This document shows, one piece after another, positions 43,598 through 54,836 of a stretch of 64,000 bases of DNA (positions are counted from its first letter, which is position 1; every line of letters begins with the position of its first letter). The DNA comes from Sipunculus nudus (lineage: Eukaryota > Annelida > Sipuncula > Golfingiida > Sipunculidae). Position numbers and translations under genes: made by a program. Below the pieces are notes generated by a model, which saw only the letters and a program-made list of their open reading frames with translations, was not told where the DNA came from and made no database searches. Location: positions 29,563,519-29,627,518 of the forward strand of contig CM049306.1 in assembly GCA_026874595.1 (NCBI GenBank), read 5' to 3'.

Positions 43598-43707
43598 AGC
43601 AGAAGCGGACCAAATGGGGCCCGTATCCCATTTTCAGCCGCCACAACCTTTTTTCACCGTATCAGACCAATTTTGAGGCCTAAACTCCCGCTACGCCCCC
43701 ACCTCTG
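43598..43707 (+). mobile_element. hAT-like transposon scrap, copy 2
   Basis: CCGCCACAACC and ATCAGACCAATTTT parallel copy 1. The ends AGAAGCGGACC and CTACGCCCCCACCTCTG are decayed forms of the GGGGCGGATCC terminus. It is about 110 bp and may be an internally deleted element with both ends. Confidence 0.4.
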
Positions 43708-44354
43708 TTCTTGAAATTGGAACCTTGAATTAGGTTTTGTCATTAATCCTCCTGGGTTGAAACCTTCATTTCATAAAGCGAGAAACATGTGTTTTTCAGT
43801 TTTACTGACTACGCTTGCGGTTGAGAGCCTGGGTCAAATGAAAGGCAAGACATGTTCAAATCCCTCACTGAAAGCAAGTTTTATTCATATGAACAATAGT
43901 CTTTAATCATGTGTTTGAGGTTGAGTGACCACGATGCACGCTTCTGGTCATTGCCAAAGGCAGTTCGGCTGTGCTCGGTCTAACCTCCGCGCAAGTCAGT
44001 AAAAACGGAAAAATCACTCAAAGTTATATATATACATTAAAATTTATTTATTTTCATATCGCCTATGAACAATAACCTTTAAAATGAGGTATGACACAGT
44101 GTCATACACAATGCGGTTTCAGAGAACATTGAGGACAAAGGTGGAGCGAATTCCTTATATAAGTATTAGATACATGTATGTTTCACATATTGAAATATTA
44201 TCATGCGTAATTTAGCTCATACTTAGATATATTATTTCATTACATAAATGATGAAAAGTACCTTGATACTTAGATATATCATTTTCAGCATATAAATGTT
44301 GAATAGTACCTTGATTAGCATATATTGCTAATACAATACTTTTACAATTCAACT

Positions 44355-44515
44355 GAAACCCTACCCCCCCCCCCCCCCCTTTTTTTTATAGTAACCGCAA
44401 TCTTTTACAAGGGTTTCAGACGCTCTTTTTTGGACCTGGGACCCTTTTTTAGGTTTTGTCATAAGTCTTCCTGGGACGGACCCATCTTTTTTCATAAATC
44501 TTGGATCCGCCCCTG
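44355..44515 (+). mobile_element. hAT-like transposon end, copy 3
   Basis: It contains C and T runs, ACCGCAATC, AAGGGTTTCAGACGC and the terminal CTTGGATCCGCCCCTG, in the same order and strand as copies 1 and 2. Confidence 0.5.
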
Positions 44516-44599
44516 TCTCCACAAATTTCATCAAAATTTGTTCAGACTATTTCCCATAAAATTTCACGTGGACGAACCAGTGGTAAAACATAACACCTC

Positions 44600-44613
44600 G
44601 CGCCACCTGGCGG
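44600..44613 (-). promoter_or_regulatory. CTCF-like motif
   Basis: GCGCCACCTGGCGG; the minus strand reads CCGCCAGGTGGCGC, one mismatch from the CTCF core. Confidence 0.4.
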
Positions 44614-44987
44614 AGGTATAAAAAGTTTTAAGCTCAGAAAAGTGGAAATTCGAATTTTTCAATGTAATTTGCTGATGGCTGATGGAAGGATCTAGAAGGA
44701 GTGTGGCGGGGCAACGGTTTCCATGGCTATAAGACGCATGCAGGCCTACTCATGGTACACCGGTCCTGAAGTATCAACAGCTGGGTAGGGAGTAATAAGA
44801 TTTCCAGGAATAATCGGTTAAATTTAGATCAGCCGTGAGGTAATTAGCACTCTCTGCGCATGTGTGAATATGTACCAGATCGGGGATTTCGACTGTATGG
44901 CTCGCTGAAGGCCATCACTTCGTTCTTGACTGTCCTATAGAGCTTAGTTCTGAATAATTGATGATATGAAGGATTGGTTCATGATTG

Positions 44988-45012
44988 GTCGGCAGGTGGC
45001 ACTTCATATAAA
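44988..45012 (+). promoter_or_regulatory. candidate core promoter: CTCF-like motif plus TATA box
   Basis: GTCGGCAGGTGGCAC (44988-45002) is followed at once by TATAAA (45007-45012), so transcription would start near 45040. The candidate first exon at 45249 lies about 240 bp downstream in CpG-richer sequence. The TATA match is exact; promoter activity is inferred. Confidence 0.3.
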
Positions 45013-45248
45013 CCCGGCTAGTTCACTCAATTAAGCTTGTGTAACTTAGCGGAATGAATGCATAGGAAACTGCCGAATCTTTGTGAATAAGCTTATTGGG
45101 CGTGTACTAAGTGCAGGATCAATAAAGTACTATGCAGGGTAACATTGATTATTACCTGCGCTGTAATTGATGCTGGTGGCACCTGAGTGGGAGCACCTAA
45201 CTTGAGGAAAATACCATCTGTAGACAGACTGGACCAACGGATCTCCAT

Positions 45249-45323
45249 ATGGTTCTGACAGACCGTCCGGGGAAGCTTATACGGTCTCTTAAATGGTCTA
45301 TCCTGAAGCTGTCACCGATAGAG
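45249..45323 (+). CDS. candidate first coding exon of an unknown downstream gene
   Basis: The frame is open from 45201, after TAA at 45198-45200. The first ATG is at 45249, and the frame runs 25 codons (MVLTDRPGKLIRS, then a basic/hydrophobic stretch ending SPIE) to GAG|GTGAGT, a consensus donor, at phase 0. A TATA box lies about 240 bp upstream. I do not recognise the peptide, and no matching second exon was found in the window. If real, the gene reads rightward and its body lies beyond 64 kb or in exons too short to recognise. It could share that body with the candidate exon at 60475, which has the same phase. Confidence 0.35.
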
Positions 45324-45447
45324 GTGAGTCACTTATAAGTATATACTCATAAGTTTAAGATTATCATTTAATCTTCATCATTTAGTCTTTTTAGCCCTTA
45401 CAAGGGCAGGAAATCCTTATTAGTGATACTGAACTCCTTTAATTAAC

Positions 45448-45448
45448 A

Positions 45449-45502
<54 letters not shown>
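45448..45502. repeat. (CT)n followed by (CA)n microsatellite
   Basis: A compound dinucleotide tract, about 17 CT units then about 10 CA units. Confidence 0.97.
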
Positions 45503-45503
<1 letters not shown>

Positions 45504-47158
45504 TGCACCCTCACCCTTAACACACGTTCACACAAATACAGTATCTACAAATCTTTTATTTTATCTTTTTGAACTGACAATTATAGTGAAACATCCAAGG
45601 ATTTTATATTAAAATTAAGTCAGCCATATTAATATATCATTTTCATAAAAAAAAGAATATTTTTTTATTCTCGTCTGCTTGTGGTGTCTGACAAAACTAT
45701 ATTGTGCTTGCATAATTTGTTTGACTGAAACCATCATTATGAATGAAATGAATAATAATTCATTTGCGATTATTTATTTATTATATTGACAGACTTAAAT
45801 GTTAAAGAGATTATCGTTTGATTAATCATATCATAAACTCAGACCATAATTTGACTGCATAGTAAATATGAATAATTTATGTCAATACATATTGTATGTT
45901 AACGTGAAATGTTGAAATTAGAGAAATACTGAATATTTAGGAAAATTTCTTAAGAGAGAGTACATTTTTATGTGTGTCAGTTATTCAAGTATTTAATTTG
46001 AAATGTTCAAAATATCACTAAATGTCTCTTTTAAAGGTGGCCATTATTTTATATATATGACTGGAACAAGATTAATGATATTACTTGTACATGGCTGTCG
46101 AAGAAATATGTCGTAAGGTTCTACTGCCCTCATTAGTTCCTTTATAAATAGGGTCCCTGTTCCCTTATATGATCATGAAATTTGAAATTGAAAATTCAAG
46201 TATTAAAAAGTCATGATTTTTTTATTGTCAATTTCAGTATTTAAAAAGTATTTATATATATATATAAAAAAATGAAAACATCATGAATTTTGAGAATGTC
46301 GGAATCATTTTTCTTAATTTTCTTGACAATGTTATTTTTCTCAGTACAGGTCGATAATCGCGTGTTTCATTAAAACCAAAAACATTAAGGCATAGAAATA
46401 ACAGTTCTTAAAATATATTTAGTGAAATACGCCGTGATAATTTTTTACATGTGCAAATTTCATAGTTGATTTCAATTGTCTGTTTCACATGTCGAAAGAG
46501 TTTCTAATCTATAAGCTGTGAGAAATACCGTGAATTTCGCTAAAAATCATGGAAAAGTCATTCAAAATTGATCTGCTGAAAATGTAGGAACCCTGGTATA
46601 AAGTAACAAGTGCATGTATTTATCTACTGGCATATATTATTTTTCCACTTTTGACTTTTAAGGAGCCTTTTACGATATTTGACGAATATTAAATAAAGAT
46701 AATCCCTTGAACCTTTTATAAAAATATTTCGGAAAACACCGATCCCACCACACACAGGATGTTCGTTTTGTTTAAATCCATGGTTTATAACATGTGGGGG
46801 GGCGCAAAAATAATCCAGACACATTCAGCAAGGTGATATGGCGGCAAGTCAGACGAACCAGCGTTTGGCAAATGACCTTTCAACTTTGACATATGCCACC
46901 AACCACCATTGGTTCCATGGTTTTTCCGTTTGTCCTCATGGCTGTGTTTACTAAGCAAGCACTTGTAGATATACAAGTTTGTTATGCATTATGAGAACTG
47001 TTCAGAACTTTGCTTAGCAGGATTTACTTAGAGTCCATTTATATTTACGCAAGTTAAGCAAGAAAATACATAAATTCTATAGGAAAGGTAGATGAATAGC
47101 GGGGTTTAACGAGAGAGACTTTTATTAGAACTGCAACCGTTATTGCTGCATTTATTAT

Positions 47159-47579
47159 CCCCTCGCAACGAAGTTGCGAACGGGTTATAGTAACGCCTCC
47201 GTTCGTGCGTCCGTCTGTCCGTCCGTCCGGAATTGGGTTGTGGACCCATTTTAAACCAAACCGTTCGACCAAAACCTTTCATCTTGAACATATGGCTCAC
47301 CCACCCATGGATGAAGAACCATATCGATTTTTAGGTCACGGGGTCAAAGGTCACGGCCACAAGGCCAACTTCTTGAAAAAGCTTGTGAACCCATTTAAAG
47401 CCTAACCGTTTGAACAAAACCTTTCATCTTGCAAATATGGCTTATCCCCCATGGATGAAGAACCCTATTTAGTTTGAGGTCACAGGAGCAAAGGTCAAGG
47501 CCAGAGAGCTGCCCTCATCATTTTTACACTGTGTAATACACCCATTCTAATGATGTCCCGTGCGAGGGGATGCTCCGCT
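47159..47579. mobile_element. non-autonomous element with CCCCTCGCA / TGCGAGGGG ends
   Basis: It begins CCCCTCGCAACGAAGTTGCG, itself a dyad, and ends TGCGAGGGG, giving 9-base terminal inverted repeats 421 bp apart. The interior holds (GTCC)n, then two copies of a block with AAAACCTTTCATCTTG, ATATGGCT, CATGGATGAAGAACC and an AGGTCA-rich stretch. The start and the GTCC run match a repeat type that I recall as frequent in molluscs and other marine invertebrates. It encodes no transposase. Confidence 0.65.
47341..47353 (+). promoter_or_regulatory. DR1 nuclear-receptor site inside the repeat
   Basis: GGGTCAAAGGTCA is an exact DR1 consensus, preceded by AGGTCACG. A second, weaker block AGCAAAGGTCAAGG occurs in the following internal repeat near 47490. 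Confidence 0.4.
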
Positions 47580-48019
47580 TTGCGGTGCCCTTCCTTAATA
47601 ATGTTCAATTTCAACATACACTCTGTCTACATAGTTTAAATCATGCATGTAGTCTTCGTGCGGTTCGGTTTTTTTACATAAACCAACTTTAAATATGCAT
47701 TTTTCTGTTTGACTGTAAAACAACTGTCTAAAATTGCCCCCATGATATCAGTCCCCCTGCTTGAGGGTATTCAAATAACTCAATCTGATAGTATTTGTAA
47801 ATACAAAAAAAAAAAAAACTCCCCAGGATATTCTCCCTGGATTTATTTATTGAGAGAACGTTCCTTAATATATAAAGTTAGCCCTGTCTGGGCTTTAGTG
47901 TATTTACGTTTACTACTAAAATGCTTAAAATAGAACGTCCCATGTTCCGAAAGACGTAACTAAGTACTTGTCCTAAGTACTAGCTCTTATCACTAAAGCC
48001 CAGTAAAGTCCGTATGGTG

Positions 48020-48102
48020 AATCCCTGATATTTGCATATTAGGGCGTCACAAGGCTCCTGACGATTCCCTCGCATTTGCATATCAGGCCGTCACACCTCC
48101 TG
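48020..48102. repeat. 41-bp tandem pair, each with a POU octamer
   Basis: Units 48020-48060 and 48061-48102 share ATTTGCATAT, AGG-CGTCACA and CTCCTG. The first contains a dyad CCCTGATA-TTTGCA-TATTAGGG around the octamer ATTTGCAT. Nineteen bases of it recur exactly, inverted, at 56735-56753. Confidence 0.7.
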
Positions 48103-48603
48103 TGAATGGCATCGTTGCTATGTGGACGCTAGCAGCGGTCCCAATGGCAATAGACAGCTCAACCCGCTTGGTAACATTCGCACTGAAATCATGTTTTCAG
48201 ACTGTCCATACATGGACCTTCGTATCCTTTGATATATCTCTGCTGTCCAACACTACGGTCCATGGGCCAAATGAAAGTGCATTGTAGACACTATCACTTT
48301 TTTTGTACGGTGTATTTGTTAGTGTTTAAGTTACACTTTAAAGTCTTGCCCCTGTTAAGTTGCCAACACGCTGATCGTTTCAGCCAGCCGGTACATGACT
48401 GCGTTCGTCCCGTGTGGACCTGAATATCTCAGGCTGATTGGCTGAGCTAAAGATACATTTTCAAACCGGCCTGCCTTGTAAAGCGATGGTCTGATTAACG
48501 GTCACACACTGACTCACTGAGGCTGAGGGTTATATATATTGTTGAAAGTCTTGCAAGCTCGAAATAGCCGAGGACCTTAAAATATTCAGACTGGTTAAAT
48601 GGG

Positions 48604-48613
48604 TATATAAATA
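48604..48613 (+). promoter_or_regulatory. candidate TATA box
   Basis: TATATAAATA, a strong TATA match, in CpG-containing sequence. No convincing coding exon follows; ATGAATGGCGCTGAC near 48743 is followed by a stop or a weak donor (CCG|GTAGGG). Confidence 0.2.
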
Positions 48614-48831
48614 GCAAGCTAGAAGCCCACAATAGCGGTTACTGGATAACCCATGTTGGTTTTGATAAAAAAAAAAAGATTCTTGGAAAGACCACTACTT
48701 ACTCTCTACGTTACTGGGAAAGACTTTAGTTCAGCGAGGCGGTGATGAATGGCGCTGACTGTCCGGTAGGGCCCAAGTTTACCAGTCGATGAAATAAGAG
48801 GGTCAGAGAGTGGTGATTAGTTATAGAAGTA

Positions 48832-48845
48832 ACAGAGGTGGCAGT
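48832..48845 (+). promoter_or_regulatory. weak CTCF-like motif
   Basis: ACAGAGGTGGCAGT; it shares GGTGGCAGTACC with the site at 41300. Confidence 0.2.
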
Positions 48846-49121
48846 ACCGACACTATACGTGCGATACAGTGAAAGAACGTTTGGTTTCTCAGTCAGAGGC
48901 AACAATTAAGAGCCATTTCATTGACTGGGCCAGTCTTATATTAAGTATACTACTATCATGCACAAACCTTATATTAGAAATGTATCATTGTCAATTATAA
49001 GTCTGGTCTGAACAAAAAAAAATTAAGGTAACGTTATTTATTCACATTCAGTTAACATTAATTCAAGGTAATTTTTTTGCATTAACCCGTGAATTTAATA
49101 AATCACTTGGCACCCCCTCCC

Positions 49122-49188
<67 letters not shown>
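49122..49188. repeat. (TC)n microsatellite
   Basis: A near-perfect CT/TC tract of about 65 bases. Confidence 0.97.
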
Positions 49189-49189
<1 letters not shown>

Positions 49190-50020
49190 GAATTAGAATA
49201 ATGAGCCACCTTGACTTTTAAAATAATCCTGCGGGGTTGTGTTTGAGAGCAGAGTTTGAAGAAAACATGAATGTGTGTGCGGGGAGTGAAGTTTTAAGAA
49301 ATCCTGCAAGTGTTTGCGAACGAAGTATCATCAACTGCCTTTTAATATGGTAATAAGGATAAAGAAATGTAATATGTTATAAGTGCGACATCACAGACGA
49401 TATCTGTTTCATCCTACTTTACATTTCCTGGTCATTCGGGCCTGTACAATCTTGCAGTTTTCAAAGCGCTCTTGGAAGTATTCCATTCTACGTTCGCCTG
49501 CCACCCATGGCAAGTACCCATTCACTCCTGGGAAAAAATGGGCACCTCTTTGTGTGTAAAACCTCGGCCAGGGTTCTCAAAAGGAAACAAATCTCAACGG
49601 TTACACAACCCTGCGGTCAAAAGGCCCGGACTGAACCGGCATATACCAATATAAACTCCACGAGTAACAACCATATTTAAACGGATAATATTTCCACATA
49701 TATATGGCTTTAAACGAACTAGAAATCGATCGCTTTTCCACAAATAGGTGCGACACACGGAAGGGTAATTCATCCAGTGATCAATAAGCAGGATGTACAT
49801 TATAAGGACATCTTTGGTACATGTCTAGACTTGTTGTCATTTTATATTAAGCGAGGAAAAATTATTTGTTTGCATGACTGGTGGTGATTGATAGATAGCT
49901 TTATTTCCCTCCGACTGTTCGAAGAGTATATCATTTTACATAATATAACAATATGGAAATGTGAACGACAAATTCAATGATGACCAACAAGTCAAACAAC
50001 ATGAACACAACAGAATAATC

Positions 50021-50524
50021 AAAGGGACATAATCAGGAGCAATATTATTCCTATTCTTTCACACTATCAGTTCAGTTTTGCTTTATACAAAAGTTTTCCC
50101 AGCAAAACCATTCCAGCACACAGTCTCATTTCCTTACATACGACTGTTTAACACCTTGTTATAGCCCTGCGTGTTGGTAAACACAGTCTGTTTACCATAA
50201 CAAGGCCGCGTGACCGGAGGTCCGATTAAGAGGGGCAACACGCGGTGTTTCAGCCAGCGGGAACATGTATTACAGTTTTTGAGCCTAATCAGTCAGGGCA
50301 TCTCCTGATTGGCACATGTTGTGGATCCGCGCAACACACGCACCGACGCACTGTGTTTATGTTGACACCTGCGATCGCGCCCGGTTCACTGTTTTTAACA
50401 TTCGTTCACAGGAGTAAGCAAACGGTTTCAAAGCAATATTTTGGCAGGTACTGATTTATTTTAAAAAATAGAAGCTATTTTTCGTGTAATTCAACATTTT
50501 TTTTAGGTGATTGGGCCCCTTTAA
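50021..50524 (+). mobile_element. TTAA-type MITE, copy 1
   Basis: It opens AAAGGGACATAATCAGGAGC and closes GGTGATTGGGCCCCTTTAA, so the ends are imperfect inverted repeats (AAAGGG..ATAATCA against TGATT..CCCCTTT). The interior shares long blocks with copies at 54011 and 57805: TTTTGCTTTATACAAAAGTT, AACAAGGCCGCGTGACCGGA, GATCGCGCCCGGT, AACGGTTTCA. There is no coding capacity. The left TTAA is lost in this copy. Confidence 0.8.
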
Positions 50525-51326
50525 GGTTAAAGCGCTGTGAATACTGTTATAGAGCTAAACCAAGATTCCGTATAGGCCCTGAATTAATCTACAAACTGAG
50601 TCAACTGTTGTACCATTTGTGTGATTCAGTCATTAGTATAAATCCACTTTATTCGAATAGTAAAAATATCAGAGAACAATATTAGTATAAAGTATGAAAC
50701 AATATCTCATTCAGAACGCCGTCCGTAAGAACCTAGAATCTTCTCGATAAAAATAATATGAGTAGTATGTGTAATGATCCTTATTTAGAATCAGGAGAGT
50801 GCTTCAATAACATCATACATTTGAAAGAAGAAAAATGCGGTATTAACAATAATTTGTTTGCATGACTGGTGTTGTAGGGGGCAACTTTCCTCAAGGGCCT
50901 CCCCATGCATAATATCTTTTTAACATTTTTAACATTTAAAATTTCTACCTTTCAGCCTAATTAACCGTATATTATACAGACGTCATAATTAATTAATGGG
51001 GTAAACAACCAAATAATCTCTGTATTCAACGAAGTCTGAGTCTATAAGGCATGGCCGCTGCTAATACGAGCCTGACGTCACATGTTACATCATGAGTTAG
51101 GTTCTGTTTCACCGAAGCTGTTAGCACCAATGCTTTAATCCATTTATACACCACAGGCAGCTTATGCAAACGTAAATAGACTAACAAACCACGAGGAAAA
51201 CGCGTGATAGCACATACCGCTTTACAAAAGGCTGTATATGGCACTCGTTTTCTAAATCCGTAACCATAACTGAAAAAAAAGAAAACTTTAACTGGCGGAA
51301 ATATATCTGGACCGATAAAACGTATA

Positions 51327-51612
51327 TAGTCGGGTGGCTTAGCGTCAGATTTTGGCCATATCGTTACTGACCGGATAAAAGCACCAAAGTTTGTATATGG
51401 GTAGAGTACACCAAAACGGATGATTTCAGAGGGGGTGCCCTCATGGAGTACCTACGATATAAGTTGCAGAGCCTGAAAACCATCTGCGCCTTGCGTATCA
51501 CAGTACCCTCTTTTCGCATGAAAATGAAGAGGGGTAGGGAAGAAAAATCACCTTAGATCCACTACGGTTAAATGAAACATAGTAAATTATATACCAAAAG
51601 AAAGCCAAAGAA
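51327..51612 (+). repeat. dispersed repeat, family B copy 1
   Basis: It shares with 52308-52597 the blocks CGGATAAAAGCACCAAA, TTTGTA, GGGTAG/GGAAAGAGTACA, AAAAATCAC, TTAGATCC and ATATACCA-AAAGA, in the same order and orientation. It is heavily diverged and has no coding frame. Confidence 0.65.
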
Positions 51613-52307
51613 GTGTTTTCTTTTTATCATTGTCATTTACATTGTTATATAATTCACCTGTAGCCCAAAAATGTAGAATGGTCACGTGACCATACCTTTT
51701 CTCAAAATCGTAACTAGGAAAGCTACATGCAAACATTAAACAAAGATGTTAAGTGTTTAAACGAAAAGATGTGCAAATATTTTTCTTGTTTAAAATTGTT
51801 GAGTTTGTGGTTCAGTTTTTGGGAAAGTATTAAATGTTTATAACAAAGGATAGTTGCCTTAGCGGCTACTGGTGTTTGAACTAAATATGACCGATAAACC
51901 ATATTTCCGATCAAGATCAACCTAAGGTTCATATATTTTTATTTGTTCTTGTTAATCATTGAAACTGATCTCTGTAAATCATTGCAAATTCAGAATGTGA
52001 ACTTCTGGGCCAGCACAATGAATTCACATTAGAATTAACTTTATTTAACTATCATTCTCGCCATGTTACAAGAGTGCGAGCACATTCCTAATAATATGTT
52101 GACAAATTACCACTTATACATCACCTGTTTCACTACAAATTGAAATATTACACAGAAATAAAATCCTTCAGACTGCTTTATCAAATAAACCGGTCACTTT
52201 ATTAAAACCAAAAGGTTACAGTGCGATAGATTAGTTGCACTGACACATTCTGGAACACAACTTGGGTAGTTAGTTTTGCAAAGGAGTGTACAATCAAGAT
52301 ATGCATT

Positions 52308-52597
52308 TAGTCAGGTAGCCTATAGCGTCAAATTTGAACCATATTGTTACGGATCGGATAAAAGCACCAAACTTTGTAGGTGGAAAGAGTACATCCAGGG
52401 GGTTGATTTGAGAGGAGGTTCCTTGGTGAAGTACAAACGAGTTTTGTTTTAGCGCCTAAAACCTATTTGGCCCTTCCTCACCGAAATAACAAAAATTATC
52501 ATATAAAATATGAAGGGTCAGGGAAAGGAAAAATCACTTTAGATCCGCTTTTTTTGGATAGAATATTTGCAAATGATATACCAGATAAAAGACAAAG
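52308..52597 (+). repeat. dispersed repeat, family B copy 2
   Basis: Partner of 51327-51612, about 980 bp apart in direct orientation. The two may be remnants of one element class or an old local duplication. Confidence 0.65.
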
Positions 52598-54010
52598 GAA
52601 AATAGGTTCCAGTCTTATATGTATAATTTTTTAATGTACACAAGAAGCCAACATAACACCAAATGTCAGATGTTCATGACGGATCTTAAAATGGCGGTCA
52701 TTAACCATGATGAATTGTAACACAAAATGTTTTAGTGAAGAGGAACATTTATTAACATTGTTTGTTTGTTTAATAACTCTTTATATCTTTTGTCTGAGTT
52801 TGGGAGTATTGTCTATCAGGAATTATTGATTACTGTCTTTGCGGTTATTGCATTTGACTTTAATTTGGAATACAGACTTCGCATATAGTAATGTTATACG
52901 CTTAAAAGCCATAGCAAAATATAAATGTTATCAGTCTTCAATCATCCTTCCATGTTCTTCATGAGCCAGAAAATATGCGTTGTAAATTTCCAAGGTTTAA
53001 TTGCAGATGATTCGATATATCCTGTTTAGTCTTTTAGTCTTCTTGGTATATTGTAGTAATTTTTACAATAAATCTGTCTTGCATTTGTGGAATGTAGCAA
53101 ACTGTCTTGTTTATATACGGTGGTTTTTTACAGTGGCTTAATAAATATGATGTTACTTTGTTGTTCATTATTTCATCTAGAGACCATGTCCTGTAGAATA
53201 TTAGCCTATATACATTTCATATTCCTTTCTTAATCCTGCATCCCATTACTCTTTTATCTTCAGACCTATTTTCTTTTTTATTTTTAATAGATACATGATT
53301 CATTTTTCTATATTATATGCAAGCCTGCGGTTTAATCAATTTCACAGGCCATTCTATTTTTGTATTAGGTAACAAATATCTTTATGAAATGACTTAATCG
53401 GTAAAAAGATGTCTATAAATAAATGAAAGCTTGAAAGAATATGTCTTAATAACAATATTGACCAATTATATTCCAAATCCAAAATAAGTGTTATCTAAAT
53501 TTTACCCTAAAGGTTCTTAGGTTTAGGAATCCAACATTAACAAACACCTCTGAACAACAAAATGTGTAGGTAAACGTAAGACAGAGCCCCCTTTTCCTGG
53601 TAGATATATCGTGTTTGCTTCTACAGAACTTAAGACTTATACTAAAATGGCGTTCTTAGCATTATAATACAATTTTAGCATATTCATATTCACTTAAACT
53701 CACACAATTTTATAATCATTAACAATTAAAGTTAACTCAGTCGGACATTTCCTCCTATGTCTAAACAATTTAGAATGTAAAACTTGGTCTAAACAACGCA
53801 AATCTATATTATTAATGACATTTATTTTTATAGAAATATATCTATTCTAAATAAATAAAACACCCAGCTGATCTTCATCAGTTCTCATTAACTTAATTTG
53901 TACTTTAAAGGTATCCACAGTCTCACAGTGCATAGATTTGAACAAAGCCACAAGCCAAATTTGTCATTTCAATTCAATACGATTTAGGATAAGTGTAAAA
54001 AAATGCTACT

Positions 54011-54492
54011 TTAAAAAGACATTATCAAGGGGCAATATTATGCCTATTCATTCACCCTATCAGTTCAGTTTTGCTTTATACAAAAGTTTCCAAGAAATAC
54101 CACTAACGCACACAGTCTCAGTACCTTGCAGACGGTTGTTTAACACATTGTTATGGGTAACGGGTTTGTAAATATAGTCCACGTGTGTATGTTTACCATA
54201 ACAAGGCCGCGTGACTGGAAGTCCGATTGTGTTTGCGGTGTTTCAGCCAGCGGGAACAAGTATTACATCTCCTGATTGACACGTGTTGTTGCTCCGCGAT
54301 GCTCATGGCCCCACTTGCTATGTTTATGTTGACATCTTGGATCGCGCCCGGTCCACTGTTTTTAACACTCGTTTACAGGAGTAAGTAAACGGTTTCAGGA
54401 CAACGTTTTTGCATGTACAGGTTTATTTTAAAGGGCAGAAGCTATTTTGTGTGGTTATGCAAAATGTTTTATAGGTGATTAGGCCCCTTTAA
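54011..54492 (+). mobile_element. TTAA-type MITE, copy 2
   Basis: It is flanked on both sides by TTAA (54011-54014 and 54489-54492), ends GGTGATTAGGCCCCTTTAA, and has the same interior blocks and orientation as copy 1. It is 482 bp with several short deletions. TTAA duplication on insertion is typical of the piggyBac superfamily; the assignment is inference. Confidence 0.8.
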
Positions 54493-54758
54493 GTTATAAT
54501 TCTGAGAATTGTCTCGCTTACCTGTATATCATTTATCGTGACGGAGATGCATTAATGCACAGTCCCTGAATGATCAAATATTTAGGAAGCTCAACAAATT
54601 GTTTCAATAACCTGTTCTTTTTAACTACATATATTCAAAATATGAGGCCGCAAAAATTACTAACTTTACAGGTATTCCCCCGTAAAAGTAATGGTACAGT
54701 CCATGTAGACTGATAATGTAATCGCCAATCATACACTGAGCTGACCATGCAAATTGCA

Positions 54759-54760
<2 letters not shown>

Positions 54761-54832
<72 letters not shown>
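54761..54832. repeat. (TA)n microsatellite
   Basis: About 36 TA units without interruption. Confidence 0.98.

Positions 54833-54836
<4 letters not shown>

Larger units (their letters stand above)
32031..45000. other. intergenic stretch with repeats, no supported gene
   Basis: Only short, unrecognised open frames occur, several of them read through (TA)n tracts or transposon ends. From about 33.9 kb CpG becomes frequent. The stretch holds microsatellites, a probable SINE, hAT-like ends, CTCF-like motifs and a DR1 cluster, listed separately. Confidence 0.6.
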
